Positions 25,199-38,478 of a stretch of DNA of 64,000 bases are shown piece by piece. Positions within the stretch are counted from its first letter, which is position 1. The number at the start of each line of letters is the position of its first letter. The DNA lies in assembly GCA_028554755.1 (NCBI GenBank), contig JAPTOF010000001.1:39203501-39267500 (forward strand), read 5' to 3'. The DNA comes from Cordia subcordata (taxonomy: Eukaryota > Streptophyta > Magnoliopsida > Boraginales > Cordiaceae). The notes below the pieces were generated by a model. It saw nothing but the letters and a program-made list of their open reading frames with translations. It did not search any database and was not told the origin of the DNA. The position numbers were made by a program, and so were the translations under genes.

Positions 25199-26622
25199 AA
25201 TTCCTCCATTCGCGAAAAGTCCGAAGCTTCTTTGCCGCAACTAGAACCTCTTCACAATCTTCATGCTGGAGCCCTCGCTCGACAACACTCTTCACAGCAG
25301 CAGCTACCAACACATCCTAGCAAGTTTTCGGAGTCATCCCCAACATCCATCTTCGTGTCGTCTAATCTCGACCTCTCAAGGTTGTTTGTGTCCTACCTCA
25401 ACACTAGACATCTCGGACGTGGTCTTCTTTCTAACAATAGCATTCTTTATCAGTCGTCTGGTCAGGACTCTGATCGTTCAGCTATGTAGACTCTCTTCGC
25501 GTGACTCCTCCCTCGAATCGAACCTTTTTCAACTAGTCTACTCATCCAAACTTCTCTCCTCTAGAAGTTTGTTCACTAGTCAGCTAAATGTGTTTGCTCG
25601 CACAATGCTTCAAAGACTTTCACAGAATTTCATCACCACTTCATTGTTTTACCCAATTTCAAGGCTCACCCACGATACATCAAGAAATTTGGCAAAACGG
25701 AACTCAAAAATGAACTCAGGACGTCGAAATTATGTAGGAACATCCTCAATCAACGCGGTCAACCCTCAGTCAAAGTCAAACTCGGTGGTCAAACTCCTCT
25801 CAGTCGCAAAACACACATCTCAGGTTGGAATTTCACAAAATAGAGCTCAAATTTGGATCCGACATGCCTAAAAACCTTAAGAATACCTCGGTCAACTCAT
25901 TTAAGGTTTGGTTAAATCTCAATCAATGCAGTTTATTTTCTGGTCAACTTGAGTCCACACCAAGTCTTCCATGCACGCGCCACATGGAATCCTTTCCTCT
26001 CACCATCAGATCAGCCTCTCTCAAGATTTGATGGCTCAAATCATTCAAGCTCACCATAATTGCATGCATCACATCACACACAATCACAATCCATTGGATC
26101 ACATCTGCCATCCATCCAATGGCTCCAAAACGTGAGCACACCATATCAGAAAACACCACAAAGCACCGAATTCTAGCTCCTTTTCTTCTCCATAGATCAA
26201 CAACAGACTCAACAACCCATCAACCCAAAATATCAAGCGACCCGACCCGCACGCAGCACCTCATCCGACCGTTAGATCGACGATCAGCTTTTGCCACCAC
26301 GTTCCTCATCGATGGACGACCATAACCATGTCATCTGATCATCACCTCCTCGTCGTTTCATCGTTGACCATCATCACCACCTTCAAGCTCTCACTGACAT
26401 CACCACGAGCCACCAAGCATCGTGCTGATGCAACCATTAGATTCCTCTCCTTGTCGCGATTCTAATAACACCAAGCACGCTTATTATGGATCCCTCAAAC
26501 GTCAATCACCATGAAAGCTGCGACTATCTTCTTCACATCGCCGGCAACTCCCCGGTCACCAATCGTTACGCTGCTACCACCGTTCCGCTCCTCTCATCGT
26601 TGCAATTCTAACGGTACCAACA
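24679..26622 (-). mobile_element. Non-autonomous LTR retroelement with a single recognisable LTR
   Basis: 24679-25198 (520 bp) has LTR form TGTTGG...CCAACA. On the minus strand it is preceded by a polypurine tract (AATGGAGGAATT, about 25199-25210), marking it as the 3' LTR of a minus-strand element. The internal part (25199-26622) is less AT-rich and has no gag-pol motifs. The right limit ends CCAACA, and the 5-bp repeat attat lies at 24674-24678 and 26623-26627. No second LTR copy exists inside these limits. So it is either a LARD/TRIM-like element that lost its 5' LTR or a rearranged insertion. Open frames inside (for example 25263-25871 plus) show no known domain. Confidence 0.65.
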
Positions 26623-26627
26623 ATTAT

Positions 26628-29600
26628 GAATAGATTTAAAATTTGTTTGATGTGACTTAGCCATAATTCTCCAATAATATTCAACATTTGTGCCATAGTG
26701 CCCCTCTCCCCCCTTCTCTCTCCTTCAATTGCAATTCAACGCTCGTGAGCGCAGCTGCCAACTGGGTCACTAAGAATTGTAGGCGTGGCACCCTCATGCC
26801 CGTTCACATGCAATGGTAATTTGTTTAGAGCTCGCATATTGACAGTTTTAATATTTTTGTAATTCTTTAGAATTTGCACGTACATAATTTTAATATTTTT
26901 TAAATAGATGATAGTAAGGAGTGAATCTATACTATTTGGTCTCTAAGTTTTGATATTATTTAAAAGTTTAAATTTATAAAAAAAAATATTAATTTATTTA
27001 ATTATTGTATTAGCTGAGCTGAGAGGCATCAGCTGACTTGCTTCTTTGTTTCTCTTGAAACTTTCTCACCAAAAAAAAAAAAAAATACACCTTGTTTCCT
27101 CATAATTCAATTACCTATGCCTGGCTAAAAAGCCGTGTCCATGTCAAGTGGCCCCGCCGAACGGTACACACAGCTGCCTCATGCCAGCCTAGAAGATTTG
27201 GAGAACAAAAACGAAAAAAAAAAGAAAAAAGAAGAAGAAGAAGAAATTTACAGAAGCCACAAACACTGTCGTCCCTTGTGGCCCAGATGATTACGGTTTC
27301 CATTGTGTGAAGAAAAACAATATGGCACAGACCATGGCCGCATCTGAGCCCGACAAAATCTACACAAGGCTCCTGACAAAATTTAGCGACTCTTCTCTCA
27401 CCAGAGAGAGATTCAATTGCTGTCACCTAGATTATTAATATATTAACTTTAAAATAATAATCTTCAATGAAGTGACACTTCTTAAATCTTAATATTTGGG
27501 ATGAATAATACGCTTGATAAGTTGATTATCAGGTTTTCGCGAGCTCCTTTCTTGCGCTCGGGCCACCTGATGTGCAAAGCTATATGGGACATCGGTGTGA
27601 GATTAGCCAAATAAACTTTGACGTCAATCAAAGTGAGAAAAAGTATGTTAAGTAGGATATAAGCTTCTAAATGCAAGTGAAGTTAGGTGTCCTGGCCTTT
27701 TGGCCTTGGTCCCCTTTTGTAATACCAGCTTGAGCAATGATCTCCGCTTTTTGGGTCACATCTTGTGATCTACTCCATGTTTAGGGCTATTTCCCTCGTC
27801 GTGGCGTTGACCTCTGCAAGGCTCAGGTGATCGTTATCAACGTTTCATCTAATTTTTTCACTTTATGTTAGATTTCACGTTGAATATTTGATTTAATTTC
27901 TAACCTCCTTTTCTATTTTTTAGATCGGGAATTGTCTGTATCAATGCTATTTTCTCACTTTGTTTAACCCTTAGCTTGTCATTTAACAAAATAATTCGTG
28001 AACTTTGAGATATAAGTGGACCCCACATCTTGAGTATTAGAATGCTCAATGGCCATGGTTAGACTTTCCCCAATCCCCATAGTTGTTTAACAGCGACAGT
28101 TGCAAAATAAAATGCAGAATTTGAAAGGAGTGTTTTTAATTATAGTACTGGAAAGGGGTATGTGCTAAATTGCGCGTGGGTAGCATGTACTGCGTACGTC
28201 ATCATCTCCCTGCTCTGGGTGCAATTTCTCTAGCAGTGTAAAAAGCTTCAAAATCCAAAGGCTCTACAAGTTCACAGCACCTTTTGCTTTTTGATGATGA
28301 TCATATGCACTTTAATCGTATCTGCTTTTCTGGTTTCTGATTTTCATGCATACGTTCAAATATTGGTGATATATAGAAATGTCTTCAAGTTATAAGATTT
28401 ATCAATTAGCGATTGAGCTCCGTTAGGTGTCGGACCTAAAGGATAATCGATGGTCGAACTTTGCCGGTGGTCGAACTCTGTTGACTGCGTTCCCTCGACA
28501 TTAAAAAAAGTTATTAATAAGCTCTCGTGTATAATTAGAAGATAATTCTCAAAAAAAATAAATAACGTGGCCGTCATCAAATGTTAATCCCTCGTATTAG
28601 AATATGATTTGGTTAATAATATTAGAAATTTTTTTATAAAATTGTGGGCTGCTGGGTGATAACTATCACTATCACTTAAAACTTATCTCTACCTTGACAA
28701 GAAGCCTGCTGGGTGTCAAGTTTCAATTTTTTGAAAAAAATTTATCTCAAGATTACGAAATTTTCAATATAGCAGTAATTTTAATACATACTTTAAATTA
28801 GTTAGGAGACATCAAAAGTTTTTATAATTCGTAATTAAATTTAAACTTAAGTCCTTTAATTATAGCTCTATCTGAGCATTCCACCTAATTATTCTCAAAT
28901 ACTAAATTTTAGCTCTTCTCAAAAGAGAGAGAAGTTTTCCTAATTGGGTTGGAAAGATTAAAATATAGAATTTGGAACGGAAAAAGTGAATTAAAGAATT
29001 CTCTTTTCATCCTTTTCCTCAATGAAGTAAATGATGGCTTGCATGGTTGCAACCAGATGTCTACTAGGGACTTAGTCCCAGAAACTACCGTTTAATTTGA
29101 ATTTGCAAAAGGAAAATCAAAGTGAGGAAGAATAAATTAAATAATTAATAAGGAAAAAGAAACAAAAAATATTTTATAATTTTTATTTAGGTTGTAAAAG
29201 AAAGGAAAGGAAAAATATTAAATAAATAATTAATTCAATACAATTTTATTTTAAAATTAACTCAATACAATTTTATTTTCTTAGCTGCAAGACGTGGAGA
29301 CGCGAATATTTTTCACAAGTTATGACCGTTGTAACTTACTCTCTCATTCAAAATCTAATTTAGGAAAAGGAAACAAATTTCCTAATCCCTCAATTCCTTT
29401 TTCTTCCCTTTAATATGTGCAATCCAAACTAGCTTGAGAAATGTTTTAGGCAAGGTTCAAAAAATAAATTAAATAATTGAAATTATTTTTTAAAATTGTC
29501 AGAGGTAGGTACACTATTACAAAATTAGGACACAAAGCGGAGAAATAGTGAAGGGAAACACGTTAAAGCTAGGGGTTTACCAGGAGTCTTTGGACATGAA

Positions 29601-30305
29601 AAAAGGGTTTCATTTTCATCATTAATTTTGGATACTACGTTATCCTATATCTAAGCCCTTCGTAATAGATAATGACAATTCACATCAAACTTGTCAGCTT
29701 AAACTTTTGATTTGACACCTAGTATGATCTTTTCTTTCTTTTTTTTTCTTTAAATTGATCGATGCAGCCATGTGTCCTCATGTTTGGAGTCAAAATTTTG
29801 TGCATATTAAGGTCAATTTAAGTAAGATAGCGAGATGCAGAATTAAACTTCTAATGACTGCAAGAAATTTTGAATAATTAATCGGGATACAAAGTCAAAT
29901 ATGTGCATAGAAAAGGATAAAAGAAATATCTTTTCAAATATTAATATTATATATCGATTTTTAATTGTTTATGGAAGAAAAAATTATTTCGAATGAAATA
30001 GTAACACATTAGTAAATTGAAACCCATATGCTTTGGGACTTTGATTAGCGTCAATATCTCAAGTTATATGAGATTTACTATTTTCCTTATTTGCATAGTG
30101 TGCCATACGAGAACAAGGCTGAGGCATAAAAAAACCCAAAAAGGCATGTGCCATACATTGAAAACTACATAAATTTTATTAGAAAATACGTATTTTTATC
30201 ACATATTATGATAGTGTCGTGTATCAAACTAAAAAATGGTTAGTCAGGCACTTTTAGGTATTTTCCCTCAAAATCAGCAGTGCAAAGAGGACCAATTGTG
30301 TGAAT
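26628..30305. other. Gene-poor spacer
   Basis: AT-rich, with a purine-rich tract at 27208-27246 and a short less AT-rich island at 27120-27440 (see the small ORF). The rest shows no gene, tRNA or clear transposon ends. Confidence 0.55.
27322..27438 (+). CDS. Unassigned 38-aa ORF, possible gene fragment
   Basis: ATG at 27322 opens a 38-codon frame ending TAA at 27438. The peptide looks protein-like (an in-frame second Met, then PDKIYTRLLTKFSDSSLTRERF) and lies in a local island of balanced base composition. I do not recognise the family. It could be a captured exon, the first exon of an unresolved gene or chance. Confidence 0.2.
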   Translation: MAQTMAASEPDKIYTRLLTKFSDSSLTRERFNCCHLDY

Positions 30306-30563
30306 GATAAACGGGCATCATGCCTCTAGGGGCATAGGTGAGTTGGTAAGCTGCGCTGACAGTGCGAGACATCCCGACAACGCGATCGAAATCGGCATGA
30401 CAAGATTCACCGAATATCATGCATTGCTACTTTGATTTCCACGCCTGGTCCTCTCCTGGTCGGCCGCCACTCACGCACATCCTCGATTTACCTCCCGCTC
30501 TGGCGCCTGGCCAGAGAAGCTGCTTCTCCTTTGGTTAACCCTTTAAAAGATAAACGGGCATCA
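30306..30563 (+). mobile_element. tRNA-derived SINE with 15-bp target duplication
   Basis: The body 30321-30548 is flanked by the exact repeat gataaacgggcatca at 30306-30320 and 30549-30563. A box-like ataggtgagttgg sits near 30333-30345 and a B-box-like gatcgaaatc near 30383-30392, as in pol III promoters. The body is much less AT-rich than its surroundings and ends in a short ctttaaaa tail. The two box spacings and the flanking duplication together strongly support a SINE in plus orientation. Confidence 0.85.
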
Positions 30564-33500
30564 CTTTAGGGGGGGCGTGAGGAGGGAAGGGGATGATTAA
30601 TGGAGACATGAACACCTCACCAACTTCTAAGGTCTTGGAGTTGATATGAGCCACTCAATTTGCCTCGTGGAATATATATTGGTTATCAACTTATCATTTT
30701 CCATTTTGTGGGGACAATTTAATCAAGTCTCTCCATTTAAGGGGGAGACAATACTAGATTTTTACTCTTAATCCACTTGACTCAAAGCACCACTAGGGCT
30801 TGATCTTCAATTTATTCTCAAAGGAATCTTTGATTATGCCCACTACAGTGGCTTATTGGTCAACAATATGATTAGTGGAATCAACAAATTATCAAATATG
30901 CATAACGCTCGAATCCAGGCAAAAAGGACCTTATTTTGAAGTGATTTTGGGATACGTGTGACTTTAATTGACGCATGTAGTTTTGTTACAAATTCTCTAT
31001 TATAACAGTTTTTTGTTGCCTAAGATATTAGTCACTTACTTCTATATCTTGATGGCTTAATGTACCTAATCCTATGTACTTATTCGCCATAATTAGGTGA
31101 CTGATTTATTTCTAGTTCAAATTAAAAAAGGGATTAACTCCTATTCAGCTCTTTGTTTTCTCAATTAAGCAATTTCTTTAAGAAAACAGAGTATTATAGG
31201 GAACTTTGTATGTCAATGTTTAACATTCTTTTCTTTTCCCATTATATTGCGTGAAAAATGTGACTTAACATTTTATGATAAACACAAAAAATAAAAAGTT
31301 ATTAAAAGAAGACGGTGATTCAAAATAAATAATTTATAATATTACGAGCAAATCCCAAACACAAATAGCTCCACCGAGAACCGTCTAGGCTTGAATGCTA
31401 TAAGTATGTCCCCGATGGAGTCCACAACATGTCACCACCATCTCCTGTGATGGGGAAAGGCATGGCTCAATTTGCTTAGACATCTCTCACTGTCACAACT
31501 TAAATACTCGACAGTGGCACTTCAATCAGCTTCAATTTCCAAAGTCCCCATGATAAATATTATCACGCTTTATGTCAAACAACCGTAACCTGCATTTAAC
31601 ATTTCCCTCTTTGCTCTTTAATGAACTTCTTATATACGGATTTTTGAAACCATTGCTTAAGATATTGAATCATAAATTTTTTAATATTAATCGATTTGAA
31701 AATGATTTTTTATAGTTATTACCGTGGTAATTTTCAATTTATATAAGAGCGATCTCTTTTCGTCTCTCTCTTTTTGTCAATTTGTCTATCTTAGTGTTAG
31801 TTTCATATATTAGCTACCGTTTTAACTTGAATTACATGTAAAAAGAAAAAGAAAGCAAACATAAAACGCAAAAACAAAAGTAAGAGTTTGTTTAAATTAA
31901 CTTTTTCAAAACGCTTTTTTATAATTTTTGAAAAATTTATTATTTTGAAAAGTTATAATTTTTAACTTCTAAAAAGAATTAAACTTTTCCAAAATTTTAA
32001 TTGTTTTAAAATCCAAATTAAATACTTATGAAAAAATATTTATTATAAATAGCAACGTAAACTGTCCTTAAAAATCTCATGGCAATCATCAAGGGTCATT
32101 GCTTATAGTAGCTTGTGCTTATAAGTAAAAAGTTATTTATAAATTAGTGATAAATAAGTGGAGATGTGTTTTGATAATATGTGCTTATAAGCTGTTAATA
32201 TGTTTGATAAGTAAGTGCTTATAAATAGCAATAGTAGTTAAAATGACTAAAAAGAACATCTCGTTAATTAATAGGATAGAAATTATTTAAAGTTATTTAA
32301 GGGCAGCATTGTCCTTTTATAAGTTTGACCAAAGTGCTTATAAGCTCCTAAAAAGTAAGCTGGTCCTTAGAGCTTTTTTTTTTCCCCTAGCTTATAAGCT
32401 AATAAAAAGTGCTTATAAACTTGTTAGCCAAACATGTCAAAAAGCCTTTTGGCCTTTGGATTGACTTTTTTTAAGAAAAAAAAATATTTTTTTTAAAAAA
32501 ATTATATTAAATTTATAATAATTATTTGATTTGATTTTAAAAAAACTAAAATTTTGAAAAAGTTCAAATACATCTTTTTTTAAAGTCAAAATTTTTAACT
32601 TCTCAAAAAATTTATTTTTTAAAAATTGTTAAAAAATACTTTTAAAAAAAATAAATCCAAATAGGTCTTAAATGGTGGTGACCGGTGACTGGTGAGCAGG
32701 GGTGTTGAGGCTCCATTGAAGAAAAGAAAAAAAAAAAAAGCATTTGAGGCAGAACGAAAATCGAGAAATTAAATGGAGAAAAGCAAAAGGACCAATACGC
32801 GAAAAAAGCTTGCAATAATTCATACACAAAACTCGAGAAAATTATTTAGCGTTGAGAAAAACATGTGCACTTTCAAATCAAACTCCTAGAAGTAGGACCT
32901 CTGAGCTACGAGGCGGTGAACGAGGATTCCTTCACCAGACGATATAATATTATGAAACAAAAAATATACATAATTATTTATGTTATGTTATTAAAATCAA
33001 TTAACAATTTATAATTGTTGGAGCTTGACAACAGATCTTATGTGTCTTATGTCAAGATCCAGGCACCAAATTAAATGTTAAATATCTCACGTAAATACTT
33101 GTCGAAATAGTTCAACATACATGTGTTGTTATTAGTTGAACAAATTGTGGAGTTGTGTATAATAGGATGCCTTCTGTCACTTTGCATGTCAAGTTAATGA
33201 AAATCACATCATATGCCGCCGATCAACCTGCGTTTCCCATACGATATGGTGTTTTTCCGGCGGACTTCATTATCAAATGTAATCACTTAAATTTTGCGAA
33301 TAATGAAGGATTAAGGCCTGTTTGAATTAATTTTTTTAATAAAAAATGTTTTTATGAAAAGTGTATTTTTTTAATATATAATAAGGAATAATAGACTTTA
33401 AAAGAGTTCGAATTAAAAAAATTCAAATTTAATTTTTTTTAATGTAACCTCAATTACTTAAATTATTTCCTGAACTTGAACGATATTCTTACTTTGAAGA

Positions 33501-34169
33501 ATCACTTCAAATGTTCCTCCTCGACGTGTGTTAACCTTGGTACTACAATGCCTTGCTTGTCCAAATCCAGCGACGAGGTACAATCTATACCCTAGAATAG
33601 GTGTCTAGGTGATGATTTATAACAATCTTAGAAGAACTAGTGGACTTATCAACAAATATTCTTGCATAAATTCGGAAATCTATTGCTTCTGTCGGTTTTT
33701 GACTAGAGACAAACCTAAGTATTTAATCTATTTGTATTTTATAAAAATCACATAAAATTTTATGTAATTCAAAATTAGTTAATAACTACTGTGGTTTTAA
33801 AAATTTTACAAATTGATTTTTAAGGTTTTAAAATTAGTATATGTTCTTCATATGACTTTAAAATCGAGCATGTTCTCTTCTCATTTTATACATGTAAAAA
33901 CCAATCTGCAATGTTTTTCTAAACTTTAGGAGTCTCAATAATTTTTAAAAGTACAAGAGATTTTATGCGTTTTTTTGCAAAACACAAAGTGTGAAAGGTA
34001 TGTTATTCCAAATTTAACTTTAACATGGTTGTTTTCTATTTCTCACAATGACAAATTTAACAATAGTGAATAATTCGGATAAATTAATTATAATTATATA
34101 AACAATTATGTATTATTAGATTTTATTTTTAATGTTATAAAGATACGAGACATCCAATTTTTGTTTTTG
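30564..34169. other. Gene-free stretch with small TIR elements
   Basis: No supported gene. Contains MITE-like parts at 31888-32075, 32101-32440 (cttataag motifs) and 32451-32668. The remainder, including 31340-31560 (locally less AT-rich) and 33000-33300, shows nothing I can name. Confidence 0.5.
32451..32668. mobile_element. AT-rich MITE with inverted ends
   Basis: Left ggcctttggattgacttttt and right aaatccaaataggtc are inverted partners; the A/T-only interior is self-complementary. Abuts the 32101-32440 element, so these small elements cluster. Confidence 0.55.
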
Positions 34170-35050
34170 TTAAGGGTAAATTTCACAATAAGTCCCTATT
34201 ATTTCTCTATTTTTTCAAAGTGGTCCATATTATTTTAAAATGTTCAAATTAATCCTTAATGTTTCACAAATATAGTCAGATTAGTCCTTGTTATTTAAAA
34301 AAATTTATATTATTCCCAATGTTTCACAAAATTAGTCAAACTAGTCCCCATTATTTGAAAAGAATTCATACTAGTCCCTAATATTTTACAAACTTATTTA
34401 AATTAGTCCTTGTTTTAAAAAAAATGAATAAAAAAGATTGGAATTAATTTTATTTTCTTTTTTTTATTCTTAGTTGATTATAATACCTTGAACTTTTGTA
34501 CTGTGAATTTCATTATGGAATAATTTTTAGACAATAAAAGTTCCTAATTTTCATTAAAAAATTTCAATCAGATGTTTAATGTGTCTTATAAAAGTTCACA
34601 ATAAATCCAAATATGCAAAGAATGCAATAACTATCATCCAAAATGTTAAATTTCTACTGCTTTTTTTCTTTTTGGCTAGGAATTCTTGCTTAAAAAAATA
34701 GATAATTGGATTTCGTTTTATAGCACAAAGGGTAAGATTGTCAATTGCTTTTATGTTTGAGGTCATTTGGGACATTTTTGTCAAAACTAACGTCCATTCT
34801 AATTGTAGGGACTAATCTGACAATAATAATTAAACATTGAGAACTTGTATGAATTATTTGAAATAATAGGGATTAAAATTAAAAAATATATAAACATTAG
34901 GGATTTATTTGAATTTAACTCTAACTGCAGAGACTAATTTGACTATAATAAGTAAACATTGAGGACTTGTATGAATTATTTGCAACAATAGAGAGTAAAA
35001 TGAAAAAAAATATTAACAGTAAGGACTTATTTAAATTTAATTTTTTTGTT
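34170..35050. repeat. Inverted pair of dispersed repeat arms
   Basis: The left arm (about 34170-34430) repeats agtccctattattt-like phrases several times. The right arm (about 34795-35050) carries the same phrases inverted (aataatagggattaa, ggactaatctgac). A related fragment is at 23215-23345. Each arm is itself a set of diverged sub-repeats of about 60-70 bp. Class unknown. Confidence 0.6.
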
Positions 35051-38000
35051 AATTTAGGCTAGGCTTTGTGTTTTGAGCTCATTGTTTTAATCCCTAGTCA
35101 TCTTTCTACTTTTGATAATCCCATGTATAACAAATACTACTTGTATATGCTTAATGCAGTGTTAATATTCATCGCTGTATCTCTCAAGAATCTATTAAAA
35201 TTATATGAGGCATCTTTTGTTCCTTTTCCCACCGCCTCCATCTCCATTCTTTTCAAATTGCTAGCTTCTTAATCAACAATTTTTTTGGATGTCAAGAGGC
35301 CATCCAATCTCTTTATCAATTCATGAACAATACTGGAATCTTGCAAAAAATCACATACTAACTCTTCAGTAATGAGCAGGTTGAATAGGTCAGTGAAATC
35401 ACTGTATTTATAAGAGTGCAGTCACTGTGATTGAACGTTCTCGTCGCGACTCCTCCGTGCATAATTGTAAGCAATCAAACAAATCATACTTTTCATATTA
35501 TAAAACATAAGCGATCTATGCTTGTCTTATTTAATACACATATAGATAAGACATGTTATTAGAAGCATCTTACTATAAATTTCTATACAAAAAGCATCTT
35601 AAAATAAGCTGATGCCAAACAGCGCATCAGTCTTGTTATCATGTTTACAAAGCAGAAGTAGAGCCAATAATTTAATATTATGGGAGCCAAGATTTTATAA
35701 AGAAACTTAATGATTTTAAACATTTTAGAAATAAATAAATGTACTGTAGATTACTATTGAAGAATTATGTATTATTAATTATAAAGAATAGTATTTATGA
35801 AAAAGAATATATGATTGTCTAAAGAAAAATTTACTGATTAATCAATAATGTTGGGTTTGTTTCTCTTTAGTGGAAAATAATTCATCAATTATAATAACAA
35901 CAAGAACATTATATTTAAACAACTTTCTAATTAATAATTATCCAAAAATTAAAGAAAAATGTTATTATGTACATACAATTTCAATTAATTAAGAAGGCAC
36001 ATGCAATTTTTTTTTTAAAAAAATAAAAATTTTAATTAGAAAAAACTTTTCAAAGGCTTGGGGCCTGGGGGGCCTGATCCTCTCATCCCCCTTTGCCTCC
36101 GTTCCCGCTACCTGATGGTATGCTATTCTTTTAACATTTTATTAAGTAGCCAAGTAGAATTAAAATTGATCAAGATTCATATTATCAGGTAAGCTCCGAA
36201 ATTTCTTCCTCTATATGCTACCAATTTATTCGAACATTAATCACTTTAAATACATTAGCACATTAAACAAATACTCTTCAAAATGGCTTGTAATGTATAG
36301 TGTGCAGAATTGTTGAGAATATTCGGACATGTTTCTGTTTTATTAATGACCTGTCAAATGGTTAATAACATTAGGATTTTGATAGAGCCATGGAAGATGA
36401 TCTTAAGATGATGTTAGCCGTACAATAGTGTCACAAATTTCCTAATCGGCGATGACAACATCATATATTATGATAAATAGACACAGAGATAAGTTTCTGC
36501 CAGATAAATCATGCGTTGCAAGAGAACTGGATTTAAGAGATGCAAAATATTCGTTAAAATTTGTTTATTTGTTTCATTTGTGTTCATTTGTTAAGTGAGC
36601 AAGGGGCATTGCATCAATAGACTTAAGGAGAGTCGAATGGACACCCCTAAATGAGAGCTCGTGACCATTCAAGTTAAAAAAAGAGATTATCCTTAATAAG
36701 AGCAAGTAATATTAATAGATCTATACATCTGACCCTACTTAATTTGATGTATGTTCAACATTTTGGGGCACCAGTTTGGGGTACTTGTTGGTAGTGTTTT
36801 ATTCAATTTTTACATCTATATTTTGTCCATTTGTTTGCTGTTGTAAGAGCAGATGTGTACATTGTAATGCATCAAGGAGACCGAAATTAAACATAAGTTG
36901 TTCATAGTACATCTATTACTATTTACGTGACAAGTGAGCGTTTGCTGTTGCCATTAAGGCTAGGATTTGGTTTTGGGCTAGATATTGTGGCCCATTAGTG
37001 AATTAAATTTTCTTGCTTCATTCGCCCAATCTTTTTTGGGCTCATCGATTTTGGTTTTTAGGTCTTTGCGATTTGGGCTACTCATTTTCTTGGAGTAGTG
37101 ATTTTGGGCCATTCTGTTCTAGACTTCTGGGCCTGCTGCTTGTTCATCCTTAGGCCAAGTTGGGCTTTATCCAAGTCTATGTTTTCTATTAACTTGGTTT
37201 CTTGACCATTTTGTCAAATGAAAATTAATCATCTCCAGTATGATCACAAAAAATAAGATTTTTTTCAACGGTGAAAGTTCTGGTATGAATGTAATTAACA
37301 TCTATCCTTCAAAACATTGTTAGCTTAAGAGGGTGTTTGGCTTTGTTTATTAACACTTAGGAAAAAGTATTCTCACACATACTTTTTATTATTTTGGTAT
37401 TTATAAACACTAAATAAGCAAAGCCAAACACTAAGTAATTTGGATTTTTTTTTTTCCGATCCAGTGCGTAATTTGGATTCAGCCGTAATGTTTTCAGTTC
37501 CTGAGAGTCAAAAGAGAAATTTCAAATATTCCCTCGGACCACAGTAACAGCAAAACTCAAATTTTATGCGTCAATTGTCATAAATCAATTACATAATGGT
37601 TTTGTAACATCAAGTTTAATACCAACCCGGCAAAAGTGTCACATCTTAAGTCATCGTTTTCTGTTAAACAATTTAGATCTCCTAATAATTTGATGAGTTC
37701 TTACTCCCATTCCCTCCGGAAATCTTGTTTTCAATATCTAATCCCGAAATTTGATTTAGAGGAATTTTTTTTCCACCTTAATAGAGGTGAAAATCCGATT
37801 ATAACATGCATCTAATAGGAATTGATTCCTAAGCTTATTCACTCTAAATTTGATATGAAGGAAGTTTTGAGTATTGAGTATATATATGTGTGTGCACGCG
37901 CGCGTGTATATGAGTTGCTCAACATGCAACCTTAAGGAAGTACGATACAAGAAAATTCATCATAGGAAAAAAAAAAAAGAGCAACACATCATTTTGTGTC

Positions 38001-38478
38001 TCGTTCTGGGGGATGCGATTGAAATGCAATAATTGAAGCCAACATGATGATGACGATGTTGCTTTCACCAGAGGTCGCCACAAACAAAGGATATAAGTCA
38101 AACCAATTTTATGGTACCATCCTCACCATATTGCTCCATGAATGTCAACCTGATTTTTTGTACAACGAAAACGAGGTTTTTATTTCGCCCTAGTCATTTC
38201 AATCAGTTCTAGACATTTGATTCTCATTTCCTTTCGTTGACTTGTTTATTTATTTATTTATTTTTCTCAAAAGTTTTTCAAAATGCTTTAATTATTTAAG
38301 CCTATGTTATCACTCGAGCCCGTAAACGTAGTGTTTGAATGTTTTCATAACATACACGGTTAAAAATAGAGATTGAATAGTTATACAAGTTATTGACATT
38401 ATTTTATCATAATTCTATAATCAATTTATTATCTTTGAGTTTTATTTTAACATTATCATAATATCATAAATAGTTTCA
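35051..38478. other. Gene-free stretch
   Basis: AT-rich; holds a small MITE at 37332-37432, alternating tg/ca/cg runs at 37885-37910 and a c/g-rich patch near 36060-36110. No coding region, tRNA or LTR pair was recognised. The region 36930-37200 is rich in gggc/gccc words but has no identifiable element. Confidence 0.5.
37332..37432. mobile_element. ~100-bp MITE
   Basis: Ends ggtgtttggctttg and caaagccaaacact are near-perfect inverted repeats around an 73-bp AT-rich core. Related to the element at 39435-39534. Confidence 0.7.

Noticed and set aside
25169..26325. Open frames of up to 202 codons in both strands
   Set aside because: They lie inside the single-LTR retroelement, have no known domain and no start context or splice support.
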